Assembly: GCA_022486585.1 (NCBI GenBank)
Contig: JAKVKI010000003.1
Coordinates: forward strand, 43,525 to 107,524
Direction: 5' to 3'
Source: Megasphaera sp.
GTDB taxonomy: Bacteria; Bacillota; Negativicutes; Veillonellales; Megasphaeraceae
DNA length: 64,000 bases
How positions within the stretch are numbered: position 1 is the first letter of the stretch; each line of letters begins with the position of its first letter. The position numbers were made by a program, and so were the translations under genes. Positions 28,649-37,764 of the stretch are shown in pieces. The notes beneath the pieces are model-generated. The model ran no database searches. It was not told where the DNA came from and worked only from the letters and a program-made list of their open reading frames with translations.

Positions 28649-29347
28649 ATGTTGGCAGAGGCAGGACCTATGACTGGATATCCTATGAATGACAGATTCG
28701 AGGGTCTGAGCGATGAAGAAATCGTAGGCTTGGCCCAAAAGGAAAACGATGGCGAAGCGACAGAATATATCGTGAATAAGTATCGCAATTTCGTAAAATC
28801 GAAAGCCCGCTCGTATTTCCTCGTCGGTGCAGACCGGGATGATATCATACAAGAAGGCATGATTGGCTTATATAAAGCGACACGGGACTTCCGTGGTGAC
28901 AAGCTGGCTTCTTTCCGTGCATTTGCCGAATTGTGTATTACCAGGCAGATCATTACGGCTATTAAAACTGCAACACGGCAGAAGCATATTCCCCTGAATT
29001 CGTATATTTCCCTGAACAAACCTATTTATGAAGATGAATCGGAACGGACGCTGCAGGATATTTTGTCAGGGATACACGTAACAGATCCGGAAGAACTGGT
29101 CATTAGCAGGGAAGAATTCAATGATATAGAGCTGAAGATGAATGAAATCCTTAGCGATTTAGAATGGCAGGTCCTTACGGCTTACTTAGACGGGAAGTCG
29201 TATAATGAAATGTCCAAGGAACTGCACCGTCACGTGAAATCCATTGATAATGCGCTGCAGCGCGTGAAACGTAAGCTGGAACGATACTTGGAAACGCGCA
29301 ATGATGAAAATAATGGGAAGCAGCCTATTGATAGAAAACATAAATAA
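28649..29347 (+). CDS. sigH: RNA polymerase sigma-H type sigma factor
   Basis: This 232-residue sigma-70 group factor has region 2 as DRDDIIQEGMIGLYKATRDF and FRAFAELCITRQIITAIKTATRQKHIPLNSYISLN, a SigH/SigB hallmark, plus region 4 with ILSDLEWQVLTAYLDGKSYNEMSKELHRHVKSIDNALQRVKRKL. In Bacillus SigH starts sporulation and competence genes; no sporulation gene lies here, so its regulon may be competence or stationary-phase genes. I take the ATG at 28649 after AGAGG; the next ATG at 28670 is possible. The yacP-sigH-secG layout fits B. subtilis order loosely. Confidence 0.9.
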   Translation: MLAEAGPMTGYPMNDRFEGLSDEEIVGLAQKENDGEATEYIVNKYRNFVKSKARSYFLVGADRDDIIQEGMIGLYKATRDFRGDKLASFRAFAELCITRQIITAIKTATRQKHIPLNSYISLNKPIYEDESERTLQDILSGIHVTDPEELVISREEFNDIELKMNEILSDLEWQVLTAYLDGKSYNEMSKELHRHVKSIDNALQRVKRKLERYLETRNDENNGKQPIDRKHK

Positions 29348-29356
29348 GTGTACAAT
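29328..29356 (+). promoter_or_regulatory. Promoter of secG
   Basis: TTGATA (29328-29333) and TACAAT (29351-29356) are spaced by 17 bases and overlap the end of sigH. Confidence 0.6.
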
Positions 29357-29391
29357 AGTATCGTTAAGTGTGTTTTGTGAGGAGGATTAAC

Positions 29392-29628
29392 GTGATTACA
29401 GCATTAGAAATCGTGGTCACTTTGCTGGCCCTTGTATTGATCGGCGTCGTCGTAGCCCAAAAAAGTAAAACTCAGGGCATGGGCGCTGGGTTTGGCGGCG
29501 GTGCAGAAGATTTATTTGGCAGCCGTGCCCGTGGCATGGACGCATTCTTGTCTAAAGTGACAATTATTGTTACAATCGTATTTGCAATTTTAACATTGCT
29601 TTTAGGAAGATTGATGCATACTTTCTAA
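29392..29628 (+). CDS. secG: Preprotein translocase subunit SecG
   Basis: This 78-residue protein has two membrane helices (about 5-22 and 53-73) separated by the Gly-rich linker GMGAGFGGGAEDLFGSRARG typical of SecG. It assists SecYE during protein export. The start is a GTG at 29392 behind GAGGAGG; the frame extends upstream but without a site. A terminator follows directly. Confidence 0.93.
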   Translation: MITALEIVVTLLALVLIGVVVAQKSKTQGMGAGFGGGAEDLFGSRARGMDAFLSKVTIIVTIVFAILTLLLGRLMHTF

Positions 29629-29639
29629 AATGAAAGACG

Positions 29640-29664
29640 GCCTGCGGCAACGCAGGCTTTTTTT
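29640..29664 (+). terminator. Intrinsic terminator after secG
   Basis: GCCTGCG and CGCAGGC form a perfect 7-bp stem capped by GCAA and followed by seven Ts. Confidence 0.92.
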
Positions 29665-29690
29665 CTTCTATGGATAAAGGAGTCAAGCTG

Positions 29691-32030
29691 ATGAATTCAC
29701 GCCTGTATCATGATATAATAAAAGTATGTAATGAAATGGCCCCTGCCGGGGCAACTGTCGAAGATTGCGCAGAACAGGTTCAAGTAAAAGGCCAGGATTT
29801 GGCGGATTTATTTGAAACGTTCGATGCCATGATAAGGAGTGGAATACTCATGAGAATTGCAGGAGAACGATATTTAGCCACTAAGGCGCCTACAGAAATT
29901 ACGGGCATATATAAAGGATATACAGCAACATTTGGATTTGTCCTCAGTGAAGATCTACAAGAAGACGTATACATTGCTGAACAAAATCGCCATACGGCTA
30001 TGAACAATGACAAGGTCGTAGTTCGTATTATTCAAAGCAGTAATGGCAGCCGCCATAAACAAGAAGGGGAAATAACACGGATCATCGAACGGGCCAATAA
30101 GAATATTGTCGGTACATTCGATCGTCAGGCTCATTGTGGTTTCGTTACTCCAGACGATGAACGAATCCGGGAAGATGTGTACATTCCCTTGGATAAGACG
30201 GCTGATGCTCGCAGTAGTGCCCGCGTTCTCGTGAAAATCACCCGCTGGCCCGAAGAAGGTATGAAAGCAGAAGGGGAGATTACCGAAGTATTAGGCTATG
30301 ATGGTGATAAAGATTTGGATATTAAAGTTATCATGGCTCGCCATGGCCTGCCGTTTGATTTTCCGGCGGATGTGAAAAAAGAAGCCGATGCGATTGATAT
30401 GAAGGTATCCCTGCAGGAAGGTCGTCATGACTATCGTGACCGCTCGCTCATTACGATTGACAGTGAAGATGCGAAAGACTTGGACGATGCCATCGATGTC
30501 GTTCGCCTGCCTAATGGCAACTTCCGTCTGGGTGTATATATTGCTGATGTGAGTTATTACGTTCGGCCAGGCTCGCCTATCGACAATGAAGCATATGAAC
30601 GGGGGACTAGTGTATATCTTGTGGACCGGGTCATCCCCATGCTGCCTGTAGCGTTGTCTAATGGCATTTGCAGTCTCAATGCCGGTGAAGATCGCTATTC
30701 TATGACCTGTGTCATGGAAATCGACCGTAATGGTACGGTCGTACATGCCGATATTGGCCCGGCAATCATTCGTGTAGCCCGGCGCTGTAATTATAAAGAA
30801 ATAAAGAAAGCACTTTGTGATCATATTATCCCTGATGATTTGCAGCCGTTAATGCCAATGCTCAAGGATTTACAGGAATTGTCTCAAATCCTTAAAGACA
30901 TGCGTCTGCGTCGTGGAGCTATTGATTTTGATTTCCCGGAATATAAAGTAATCTTAGATGAAAATGGGGTCCCGCTCCGTTTGGAAAAACGGGAACGGAC
31001 GATGTCCGAACAAATCGTAGAAGAAAGCATGCTCATTGCCAACGAAACCGTCGCTTCGTACTTGCGTGATAGCGGCAATCCTTCTGTATATCGTATCCAT
31101 GAATTACCGGAACCGGAACGGATTGAAATGATGCGTACCGTTTTGTCGAGCTTTAATTTGCCTATGCCTGATGAGGAAAATGTAAAACCAGCACAATTCC
31201 AAAAGCTGTTGGTTATGTCTAAAGGAACAGAAGCAGAAAACGTAGTGCAGACGATTGCGTTGCGGTCTATGCAGCAAGCCCGCTATTCGACGGTCAATGC
31301 CGGCCATTTTGGATTGGCATCGGAATGTTATACGCATTTCACATCGCCGATTCGCCGCTACCCTGATTTGATGGTGCATCGCCTGATCCGTCAGTATCAG
31401 CGAGATGGCAAGTTGAAAGAAAAAGAATCACAAGAATCGTTATCCTATCATACGATTGCAGCTGATCAAGCCAGCTTGCGGGAACGAGTTGCTGTCGAAG
31501 CGGAACGTGAAACAGATGATTTGAAGAAAGCACAGTATATGGTGCCATTTATTGGACAGCCCTATGATGCCCGTATTACAGGAATCACGGCGTTTGGTCT
31601 TTTTGTCGGTCTTGAAAATGGCATTGAAGGGTTGATACATGTTTCCCTTTTGACCGATGATGAATATGAATTTGACGATAAGACCTATACCATGCGAGGC
31701 CAGCACGGCGGGAAAATATACCGTCTTGGTGATGCGCTGCGTGTAACGTTAGCTAAAGTCAATGTAGAAAAATGTGAAATCGATTTTGCCCCTGGCGAAT
31801 ATAATTCACTCGAAGATTTACAGAATGTCATGACGGCTAGTGCTGAAAAACGGCATAAAGGACGGAAAGACAGCAGTACAGACACGACTAAACGGAACTG
31901 GTTTGCCGGAGCTGGAAAATCTGGTAAAGCGAAGAAAAAGGATAAGAAGAATAAGAAAAATCGCCGCAATGATAAAAAGAAAAACAGTAAGAAGAAAGGC
32001 GGCAAAGGAAAGAAATCAAGAAGAAAGTAG
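29691..32030 (+). CDS. rnr: Ribonuclease R
   Basis: This 779-residue 3'-5' exoribonuclease has N-terminal winged-helix and cold-shock domains (ITGIYKGYTATFGFVL), the RNB catalytic core with SLITIDSEDAKDLDDAIDV carrying the metal-binding aspartates, a C-terminal S1 domain (ARITGITAFGLFVGLENGIEGL), and a ~45-residue Lys/Arg-rich tail. The basic tail helps unwinding of structured RNA and tmRNA-linked decay in other RNase R proteins. The ATG at 29691 is 8 bases after AAAGGAG. It is followed by smpB, the usual secG-rnr-smpB order. Confidence 0.96.
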   Translation: MNSRLYHDIIKVCNEMAPAGATVEDCAEQVQVKGQDLADLFETFDAMIRSGILMRIAGERYLATKAPTEITGIYKGYTATFGFVLSEDLQEDVYIAEQNRHTAMNNDKVVVRIIQSSNGSRHKQEGEITRIIERANKNIVGTFDRQAHCGFVTPDDERIREDVYIPLDKTADARSSARVLVKITRWPEEGMKAEGEITEVLGYDGDKDLDIKVIMARHGLPFDFPADVKKEADAIDMKVSLQEGRHDYRDRSLITIDSEDAKDLDDAIDVVRLPNGNFRLGVYIADVSYYVRPGSPIDNEAYERGTSVYLVDRVIPMLPVALSNGICSLNAGEDRYSMTCVMEIDRNGTVVHADIGPAIIRVARRCNYKEIKKALCDHIIPDDLQPLMPMLKDLQELSQILKDMRLRRGAIDFDFPEYKVILDENGVPLRLEKRERTMSEQIVEESMLIANETVASYLRDSGNPSVYRIHELPEPERIEMMRTVLSSFNLPMPDEENVKPAQFQKLLVMSKGTEAENVVQTIALRSMQQARYSTVNAGHFGLASECYTHFTSPIRRYPDLMVHRLIRQYQRDGKLKEKESQESLSYHTIAADQASLRERVAVEAERETDDLKKAQYMVPFIGQPYDARITGITAFGLFVGLENGIEGLIHVSLLTDDEYEFDDKTYTMRGQHGGKIYRLGDALRVTLAKVNVEKCEIDFAPGEYNSLEDLQNVMTASAEKRHKGRKDSSTDTTKRNWFAGAGKSGKAKKKDKKNKKNRRNDKKKNSKKKGGKGKKSRRK

Positions 32031-32040
32031 ATGATACATA

Positions 32041-32511
32041 GTGGCACAAGCACCGACCAAGGGCGTTAAATATATAACAGATAACCGAAAAGCCCGGCAT
32101 GATTATTTTATTCATGAAACAGTGGAAGCAGGTATTGCTCTTACGGGAACAGAAGTAAAATCCCTGCGTCAGGGCCATGTAAATCTAAAAGACAGTTTCT
32201 GCCGTATTGATAACGGGGAGGTCTTTCTCGTAGGAATGCATATCAGCCCGTATGATCAGGGGAATCGTTTCAATCATGACCCGCTGCGTACGCGTAAGCT
32301 CCTTCTCCATAAATACGAAATCCTCAAACTATTGGGACGTATCAAGGAAAAGGGATATACCCTCATTCCATTGAATCTTTATTTTAAGAAGGGACGAGTA
32401 AAAGTCACAGTAGCATTAGCGACAGGGAAGAAGCTCTACGACAAACGGCAGTCTCTGGCTGAAAAAGAAGCAAAACGTGACATGGAACGGAATATGAAAG
32501 AACGGTATTAA
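32041..32511 (+). CDS. smpB: SsrA-binding protein SmpB
   Basis: This 156-residue tmRNA partner has [33 protein letters not shown] at the start and the basic C-terminal tail ([23 protein letters not shown]) that enters the ribosome A-site channel. It works with tmRNA to rescue stalled ribosomes; RNase R encoded just upstream degrades the released mRNA. The start is a GTG. No tmRNA gene is visible nearby. Confidence 0.96.
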   Translation: MAQAPTKGVKYITDNRKARHDYFIHETVEAGIALTGTEVKSLRQGHVNLKDSFCRIDNGEVFLVGMHISPYDQGNRFNHDPLRTRKLLLHKYEILKLLGRIKEKGYTLIPLNLYFKKGRVKVTVALATGKKLYDKRQSLAEKEAKRDMERNMKERY

Positions 32512-32544
32512 AGCAGTTGCGCAACATGTTTTTATGCGGACTGC

Positions 32545-32592
32545 AAAAACGGACATTCGTTGTGATCTAATAACGACGAATGTCCGTTTTTT
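32545..32592. terminator. Bidirectional terminator between smpB and the deaminase gene
   Basis: A 16-bp perfect stem (32545-32560 with 32576-32591) has As on the left and Ts on the right, so it can stop transcripts from both converging genes. Confidence 0.9.
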
Positions 32593-32601
32593 AGGGAGAA
32601 A

Positions 32602-33063
32602 TCAATATAGAGTCATATGCTTAGCGGCATAGTCTTTGAAAACGGTGATTGCTTCTTCCCGGTTTATTTGTGTCAATGTTAACGTATCCGCATCTTGACG
32701 GCCGTTTTCAATATAGTTATATATGAAATCGTCACGGAACCCAATGGCTGCGGCATCTTGGGCACTGTTTCCGTAATATACGGTCTTGATATTGGCCCAA
32801 ATGATGGCACTGAGACACATGGGACACGGTTCGGCTGATGTGTACAATTCACAGCCTGTCAGGTCATGGGTCCCTAAATTCTGGCAGGCATTGCGAATAG
32901 CCTGCATTTCACCATGACAGGTAGGGTCGTGATTGACTAATACTTCATTATGCCCCCTGCCGACGATGACACCGTCTTTGACAATGACAGCGCCAAAAGG
33001 GCCGCCATCACCAGTTGCTAAATTTTTCTTTGATTCTTGGATTGCTTCTTTCATAAAATCCAT
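32602..33063 (-). CDS. Nucleoside/guanine deaminase of the cytidine deaminase fold (GuaD-like)
   Basis: This 153-residue zinc deaminase has the motif CHGEMQAIRNAC, where the usual HAE is HGE, and EPCPMCLSAIIWA with the two zinc cysteines. GGPFGAVIV and the FRDDFIYNYI C-terminal region match the B. subtilis GuaD type of guanine deaminase. It would convert guanine to xanthine for purine salvage or catabolism. A TadA role is less likely because the GuaD-type C terminus is present. GAGAAGGTG precedes the start. It stands alone on the minus strand. Confidence 0.82.
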   Translation of the reverse strand: MDFMKEAIQESKKNLATGDGGPFGAVIVKDGVIVGRGHNEVLVNHDPTCHGEMQAIRNACQNLGTHDLTGCELYTSAEPCPMCLSAIIWANIKTVYYGNSAQDAAAIGFRDDFIYNYIENGRQDADTLTLTQINREEAITVFKDYAAKHMTLY

Positions 33064-33108
33064 TGGTACACCTTCTCTCTGGAAATATATGATACCATAC
33101 TATGTTGT

Positions 33109-33135
33109 ATTATACCATGATTTCATGTTGGTCAA
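33109..33135 (-). promoter_or_regulatory. Promoter of the guanine deaminase-like gene
   Basis: On the minus strand TATAAT (33114-33109) is preceded by TGG, and TTGACC lies at 33135-33130. The spacer is only 15 bases, so the extended -10 probably carries the activity. Confidence 0.55.
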
Positions 33136-33193
33136 GAAGGGGGTTGCGTGAAACTGGAAATCGACGTCTGTACTGGCTACGATACCATCCCTA

Positions 33194-33202
33194 TGCTATA
33201 AT
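33194..33202 (+). promoter_or_regulatory. Extended -10 promoter before the zinc-ribbon membrane gene
   Basis: TGC then TATAAT (33197-33202), 50 bases before the start of the next gene. The -35 region is weak. Confidence 0.5.
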
Positions 33203-33251
33203 GATAGAGATACGTAATATATAACCACTGAAACATTAACAGGAGGATACT

Positions 33252-33638
33252 ATGAAATGTCGTAATTGTGATAGAGAAGCCGTTTATGATGATGGTTTAT
33301 GTGAAGCTTGTCACCAGCAGGCGCAGCAGGAAGCACAGGTCATGTCGGATCATGAACGAGATAATTTCAACGGTAAAACCATTGAAGAAGACGGGACTGT
33401 CCGGGAAGAACGAAATATGTACCAGCAGCAAGATGAACAGGAACAGCCAACGGGATTCCAGGTGTATACGTCTAATATATCGTGGCGTGTAAAATTAGCA
33501 CTGGGCTTCATTATTTTTTGTGTGATCGCCGTCATCATCGGTGTGCTTGGCTTTATTGTCGTAGCCATGCCCTATCTTATCGGTGCATTTCTGATTTATT
33601 TTGTCTATAATATCGTAAAAGCCATATTAAAGCGCTGA
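33252..33638 (+). CDS. Small zinc-ribbon membrane protein, function unknown
   Basis: This 128-residue protein begins with a zinc-ribbon, CRNC at residues 3-6 and CEAC about 14 residues later. A Gln/Glu-rich hydrophilic stretch follows (about 25-70), then two hydrophobic helices (about 80-105 and 107-124) ending KAILKR. I do not recognise a named family. Such topology suggests a membrane-tethered sensor or assembly factor, but that is inference. AGGAGGA precedes the ATG. It is followed 29 bases later by polA and may be co-transcribed with it. Confidence 0.75.
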   Translation: MKCRNCDREAVYDDGLCEACHQQAQQEAQVMSDHERDNFNGKTIEEDGTVREERNMYQQQDEQEQPTGFQVYTSNISWRVKLALGFIIFCVIAVIIGVLGFIVVAMPYLIGAFLIYFVYNIVKAILKR

Positions 33639-33667
33639 GGTGTCCCTGTGAAGGAGAATACTATAGT

Positions 33668-36247
33668 ATGAAAGAAAAATTAGTGATTATTGATGGCAAT
33701 AGTCTGCTTTATCGTGCTTTTTATGCCATACCTATGCTGACAGACAGCCAGGGCCATCCAACGAATGCCGTATATGGATTCCTGAACATGCTGCTGAAGC
33801 TGTATGAACAGTTGGACCCACAATATGTTGCCGTTGCTTTCGATAAAGGGAAACATACCTTTCGCAATGATATGTTTGATGGCTATAAGGCAACGCGCAA
33901 ACCTGCTCCTGACGAATTACAGCCGCAGTTTGCCTTAATACGGGAAGTGCTGGCATGTTTAGGCATCCATATTTTAGAATTAGCAGGATATGAAGGCGAT
34001 GATATTATTGGTACCATTGCCAAAGGGATGGAACAGCAGCAGCTGGATATTGCTGTGGTTACAGGTGATCGCGATGCCTTGCAACTTGTAGATGATGATA
34101 TTACGGTCTATTTAACGAAAAAAGGAATCACGACCATGCTTGCCGTAACACCAGCCGTTATGGATGAAGAATATGGATATACGCCAGCTCAGGTTATCGA
34201 TATGAAAGCGCTTATGGGAGATACGTCTGATAATATTCCTGGTGTTCCCGGTGTGGGAGAAAAAACAGCACTCAAATTGATCAGTCAATTTCAAACGGTA
34301 GAAGGTGTGTATGATCACATCGATGAAGTAAAAGGGAAGAAACTAAAAGAAAAGCTTGCTGATAATAAAGCTAAAGCCATGCTGTCTAAGGAGCTGGCAA
34401 CTATTTGCTGTGCTGTTCCTATCGAATATACGCTGAGTATGTTTACGCCGGCACCTCGTGAAGAAGAGGTAGCTGATCTGTTTCGCAGCTTAGGATTCAA
34501 GAACCTGTTGGAACGGTTTGCCGCTTTCGACCGTTTTTCGTCGATTGCAGCAGCGGAACCAGTACGACAAGTACCGGTGCTGACAGCAGCGCAAGTGCAG
34601 CCAGAGAGCCTGAGCGGCAAAGTCATTGCCGTTGAGGGCATATACACAGAAGGCGTCCCGGCGCCGCAGCTTGACGCCTTAGCTATTGCAACGGATCAGG
34701 GTGTTCTTTCTGTAGATGCCAGCCAATTTGCTGCATATGTACCGGCATTAGCCAACGCAGCTACCGTTATTACGACAGAAGGGAAACGCCTTGCCAAGGC
34801 GGTATCTTTGTATACATCTGCAAGGCTGCCAGTGGCGGACATTGTCTTGGCGGCATATTTACTGGATCCGACACGGACGTCGTATGGTCTGTCGTATTTG
34901 TCAGAAAAATTTGCTATCCCATTAGGCGAGGCTGACACTGATGATAAAATCCGCCTGGCTAGTGATGCGGCATTTGCCTATGCGGTATGGCCTAAAGTAA
35001 AGGATGAGCTGGAGCAGGATGGATTGACTGCGTTATATCATACGATGGAAATACCGCTGATCCATACACTGGCAGTCATGGAAATGAATGGATTTACAGT
35101 AGATACACAGCGGCTCATGGATATGGATCGTGATTTGTCACAGCAGGCAGATGTACTGGAAGAAGAAATCTATGACGATGCAGGCGAACAATTCAACATC
35201 AATTCTACGAAACAATTAGGTGTTATTTTGTTTGAGAAACTGCAACTTCCTGTCATCAAAAAGACCAAGACCGGCTATTCGACAGATTCGGCTGTTTTAG
35301 AAGCCCTTAGTGATAAGCATCCGATGATCCCTAAGATTTTGCAATTCCGGGCGCTGAAAAAATTGATATCTACCTATCTCGATGGCTTAGAACCCCTTAT
35401 TTCTCAGGAAACGGGCCGCATTTATACTCATTTCAACCAAATGGTAACGGCTACAGGCCGTCTTAGCAGTTCAGATCCGAATTTGCAGAATATCCCGATT
35501 CGGACAGAACAGGGGAAAAAAATTCGCTCTCTTTTCGTGCCAGGAAAGGGCTATGACTATATCCTGTCAGGCGATTATTCGCAAATAGAATTGCGATTGC
35601 TGGCGCATCTGTCTCAAGATCCAACGATGATCGATGGTTTCCTTCACGGCCAGGATATTCATCGTCGTACGGCATCAGAAGTATTCGATATTCCTTTTGA
35701 TGAAGTGACACCAGAACAGCGTGCTCATGCCAAAGCCGTTAATTTTGGCATCATTTATGGTATCAGTGATTTTGGACTGGCTCGCAATATAGCTATATCA
35801 CGCAAGCAGGCTAAGGAATATATCGAATCATATTTTGCTCGGTACAATACGATCCGCAGCTACATGGACGGCCTTGTTGCACAGGCACACGAAACGGGCA
35901 TGGCGAAAACCATGTTTGGCCGTTTGCGCAAATTACCGGATATTAATAATAAAAATTTCACACGCCGTTCTTTTGCTGAACGGACTGCCATGAATACGCC
36001 GATTCAAGGCAGCGCCGCTGATATTATAAAACTGGCGATGAATGCAGTACAAGATGAATTGGAAAAACGGGGCTTACAGAGCCATTTGCTGGTACAGGTA
36101 CATGATGAATTGGTACTGGAAGTGCCACAGAAAGAAAAAGATGAAGTAGCAGCCTTGCTCAAAGACACGATGGAACATGTGGTGAATCTCTCTGTGCCTC
36201 TTACGGTCGACATCCATTACGGTAAGAACTGGGAAGAAGCAAAGTAA
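33668..36247 (+). CDS. polA: DNA polymerase I
   Basis: This 859-residue enzyme has an N-terminal 5'-3' exonuclease (IDGNSLLYRAFYAIP, AFDKGKHTFR, YEGDDIIGT, TGDRDALQLV), and a C-terminal polymerase with motif A DYSQIELRLLAHLS, O helix RAHAKAVNFGIIYG and motif C VHDELVLEV. The middle 3'-5' exonuclease-like domain (about 300-440) is degenerate: the DxE motif of E. coli Klenow is not visible, as in Bacillus and Thermus enzymes. It fills repair and Okazaki gaps. mutM and coaE follow, a widespread polA-mutM-coaE order. Confidence 0.96.
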   Translation: MKEKLVIIDGNSLLYRAFYAIPMLTDSQGHPTNAVYGFLNMLLKLYEQLDPQYVAVAFDKGKHTFRNDMFDGYKATRKPAPDELQPQFALIREVLACLGIHILELAGYEGDDIIGTIAKGMEQQQLDIAVVTGDRDALQLVDDDITVYLTKKGITTMLAVTPAVMDEEYGYTPAQVIDMKALMGDTSDNIPGVPGVGEKTALKLISQFQTVEGVYDHIDEVKGKKLKEKLADNKAKAMLSKELATICCAVPIEYTLSMFTPAPREEEVADLFRSLGFKNLLERFAAFDRFSSIAAAEPVRQVPVLTAAQVQPESLSGKVIAVEGIYTEGVPAPQLDALAIATDQGVLSVDASQFAAYVPALANAATVITTEGKRLAKAVSLYTSARLPVADIVLAAYLLDPTRTSYGLSYLSEKFAIPLGEADTDDKIRLASDAAFAYAVWPKVKDELEQDGLTALYHTMEIPLIHTLAVMEMNGFTVDTQRLMDMDRDLSQQADVLEEEIYDDAGEQFNINSTKQLGVILFEKLQLPVIKKTKTGYSTDSAVLEALSDKHPMIPKILQFRALKKLISTYLDGLEPLISQETGRIYTHFNQMVTATGRLSSSDPNLQNIPIRTEQGKKIRSLFVPGKGYDYILSGDYSQIELRLLAHLSQDPTMIDGFLHGQDIHRRTASEVFDIPFDEVTPEQRAHAKAVNFGIIYGISDFGLARNIAISRKQAKEYIESYFARYNTIRSYMDGLVAQAHETGMAKTMFGRLRKLPDINNKNFTRRSFAERTAMNTPIQGSAADIIKLAMNAVQDELEKRGLQSHLLVQVHDELVLEVPQKEKDEVAALLKDTMEHVVNLSVPLTVDIHYGKNWEEAK

Positions 36248-36280
36248 TACAGCAAGTACAAGAAAGCAAGGGGATAAGCC

Positions 36281-37102
36281 ATGCCGGAACTTCCGGAAGT
36301 AGAAACAATCCGTACGTACATTGATGAAAAGGCTGCTGGTCGTCGTATAGAAAATATGATCATATATCTGCCGCGCCTGATCAAGAACCGTTCAGGCGAT
36401 GAGCTGAAGCAGGCTCTTACAGGGAGACGGATCACCGGCTGCAGCCGCAAGGGGAAATATTTATTCCTCCATACAGATGGTGCTATGTCACTGCTTATTC
36501 ATTTACGCATGACTGGCAGTCTTATTTATGAAACTGGCAAAGGCGAAGAAATCCGTGCGCAACGCATTATTTTTATGCTGGATACAGGCCGCCTTATTTA
36601 TCGGGATATTCGTACACTTGGATGTCTGTGGCTGGTGCCGTCTGTCGGGCTGACCGGCATTCAAGGCTATGATACGCTAGGTCCTGACGGCAACAGTCCT
36701 GATTTTACAGCAGCGTATTTATACTCGAAATTGAAAACGACACATCGTAAAATCAAGCCATTTTTGCTGGATCAGACGCAGGTTGCTGGTCTGGGCAATA
36801 TTTATGTCGATGAAGCCTTGTTTTTGGCAGGCCTTCGGCCGTCACGGCGGTGTGATGCCATTAGCAAAGCGGCAGTACAGCGCCTTTGTGAAGCTATCCA
36901 TACGGTCCTGGCTGAGGGCTTGGCTAATGGCGGCACGACTGTACGGAATTTTATTGGCGGCAGTGGTAAAGAAGGGCAGAATCAGAGTCATCTTCGTGTT
37001 TACGGACGTGAAGGGAAGCCTTGTCTGGCATGCGGGACGACGATTCGCTATGTCAAACTGGCAGGCCGGGGCACTCACTATTGTCCTCATTGCCAACGCT
37101 AA
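36281..37102 (+). CDS. mutM: Formamidopyrimidine-DNA glycosylase
   Basis: This 273-residue protein has the N-terminal PELPEVE catalytic motif, where Pro1 is the nucleophile after Met removal. It contains LLDQTQVAGLGNIYVDEALF and the C-terminal zinc finger CLACG...CPHCQR. It removes 8-oxoguanine and formamidopyrimidines. Its coupling with polA fits base excision repair. AAGGGGA precedes the ATG. Confidence 0.96.
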   Translation: MPELPEVETIRTYIDEKAAGRRIENMIIYLPRLIKNRSGDELKQALTGRRITGCSRKGKYLFLHTDGAMSLLIHLRMTGSLIYETGKGEEIRAQRIIFMLDTGRLIYRDIRTLGCLWLVPSVGLTGIQGYDTLGPDGNSPDFTAAYLYSKLKTTHRKIKPFLLDQTQVAGLGNIYVDEALFLAGLRPSRRCDAISKAAVQRLCEAIHTVLAEGLANGGTTVRNFIGGSGKEGQNQSHLRVYGREGKPCLACGTTIRYVKLAGRGTHYCPHCQR

Positions 37103-37148
37103 CTGGGATGGAATTGATTTCAGTTCGTATGATGAAAGGAGAAAAATC

Positions 37149-37763
37149 ATGATATATACGATTGGTCTTACTGGCGGGATTGCTTCTGGTAAAAGTACAG
37201 TTGTCCAAATGCTTCGGTCATATGGGGCGGCTATTGTCGATTGTGATGTCCTGGCACGGCAAGTCGTGGCGCCAGGCTCTCCAGGGTTGCAAGCCGTTGC
37301 GGCGGCTTTTGGTCCTAAAACGGTTCAAGCGGATGGTTCTATGGATCGAATGTATATAGGGGCTGTCATTTTTCAGCAGCCAGCACGTAAAAAGCAATTG
37401 GAAAATATTTTATTTCCACTCATACGGAAGGGAATTAATGACCAAATCGCAACGTATGGCAGTCAAAAAAAATATCCCGTCATTTTTCTTGACATGCCCC
37501 TGCTTTTTGAGGTAAAATACGACTCGTACGTCAACGAAGCCTGGCTTGTGTATGTCGATCCGGCAACGCAGCTGCAACGGCTTATCAGCCGGAATCATTT
37601 TACAGAAAGCGAAGCGATGGCACGTATTCAGGCGCAGTTTCCTATTGATGATAAGCGGGCGTTGGCGCAGGTGATTATCGACAATACCGGTTCAGTGGAA
37701 GAAACAAAGGAACAGGTCCGTGTCCAATGGGGCAACCTATTGTCTCGTATACGGCAGCTGTAA
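37149..37763 (+). CDS. coaE: Dephospho-CoA kinase
   Basis: This 204-residue P-loop kinase has Walker A GLTGGIASGKST, the DCDVLARQVV motif and a lid region with RLISRNHFTESEA. It makes the last step of coenzyme A synthesis. The frame is open far upstream inside mutM, but the ATG at 37149 has AAAGGAGA and starts the conserved sequence. The lytic transglycosylase gene follows immediately. Confidence 0.95.
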   Translation: MIYTIGLTGGIASGKSTVVQMLRSYGAAIVDCDVLARQVVAPGSPGLQAVAAAFGPKTVQADGSMDRMYIGAVIFQQPARKKQLENILFPLIRKGINDQIATYGSQKKYPVIFLDMPLLFEVKYDSYVNEAWLVYVDPATQLQRLISRNHFTESEAMARIQAQFPIDDKRALAQVIIDNTGSVEETKEQVRVQWGNLLSRIRQL

Positions 37764-37764
37764 G

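Noticed and set aside
32512..32601. tmRNA gene near smpB
   Set aside because: The gap holds only a bidirectional terminator; no tRNA-like ends or tag frame.
36783..37148. Longer N terminus for CoaE
   Set aside because: It runs through mutM, and the conserved P-loop starts right after the ATG at 37149.
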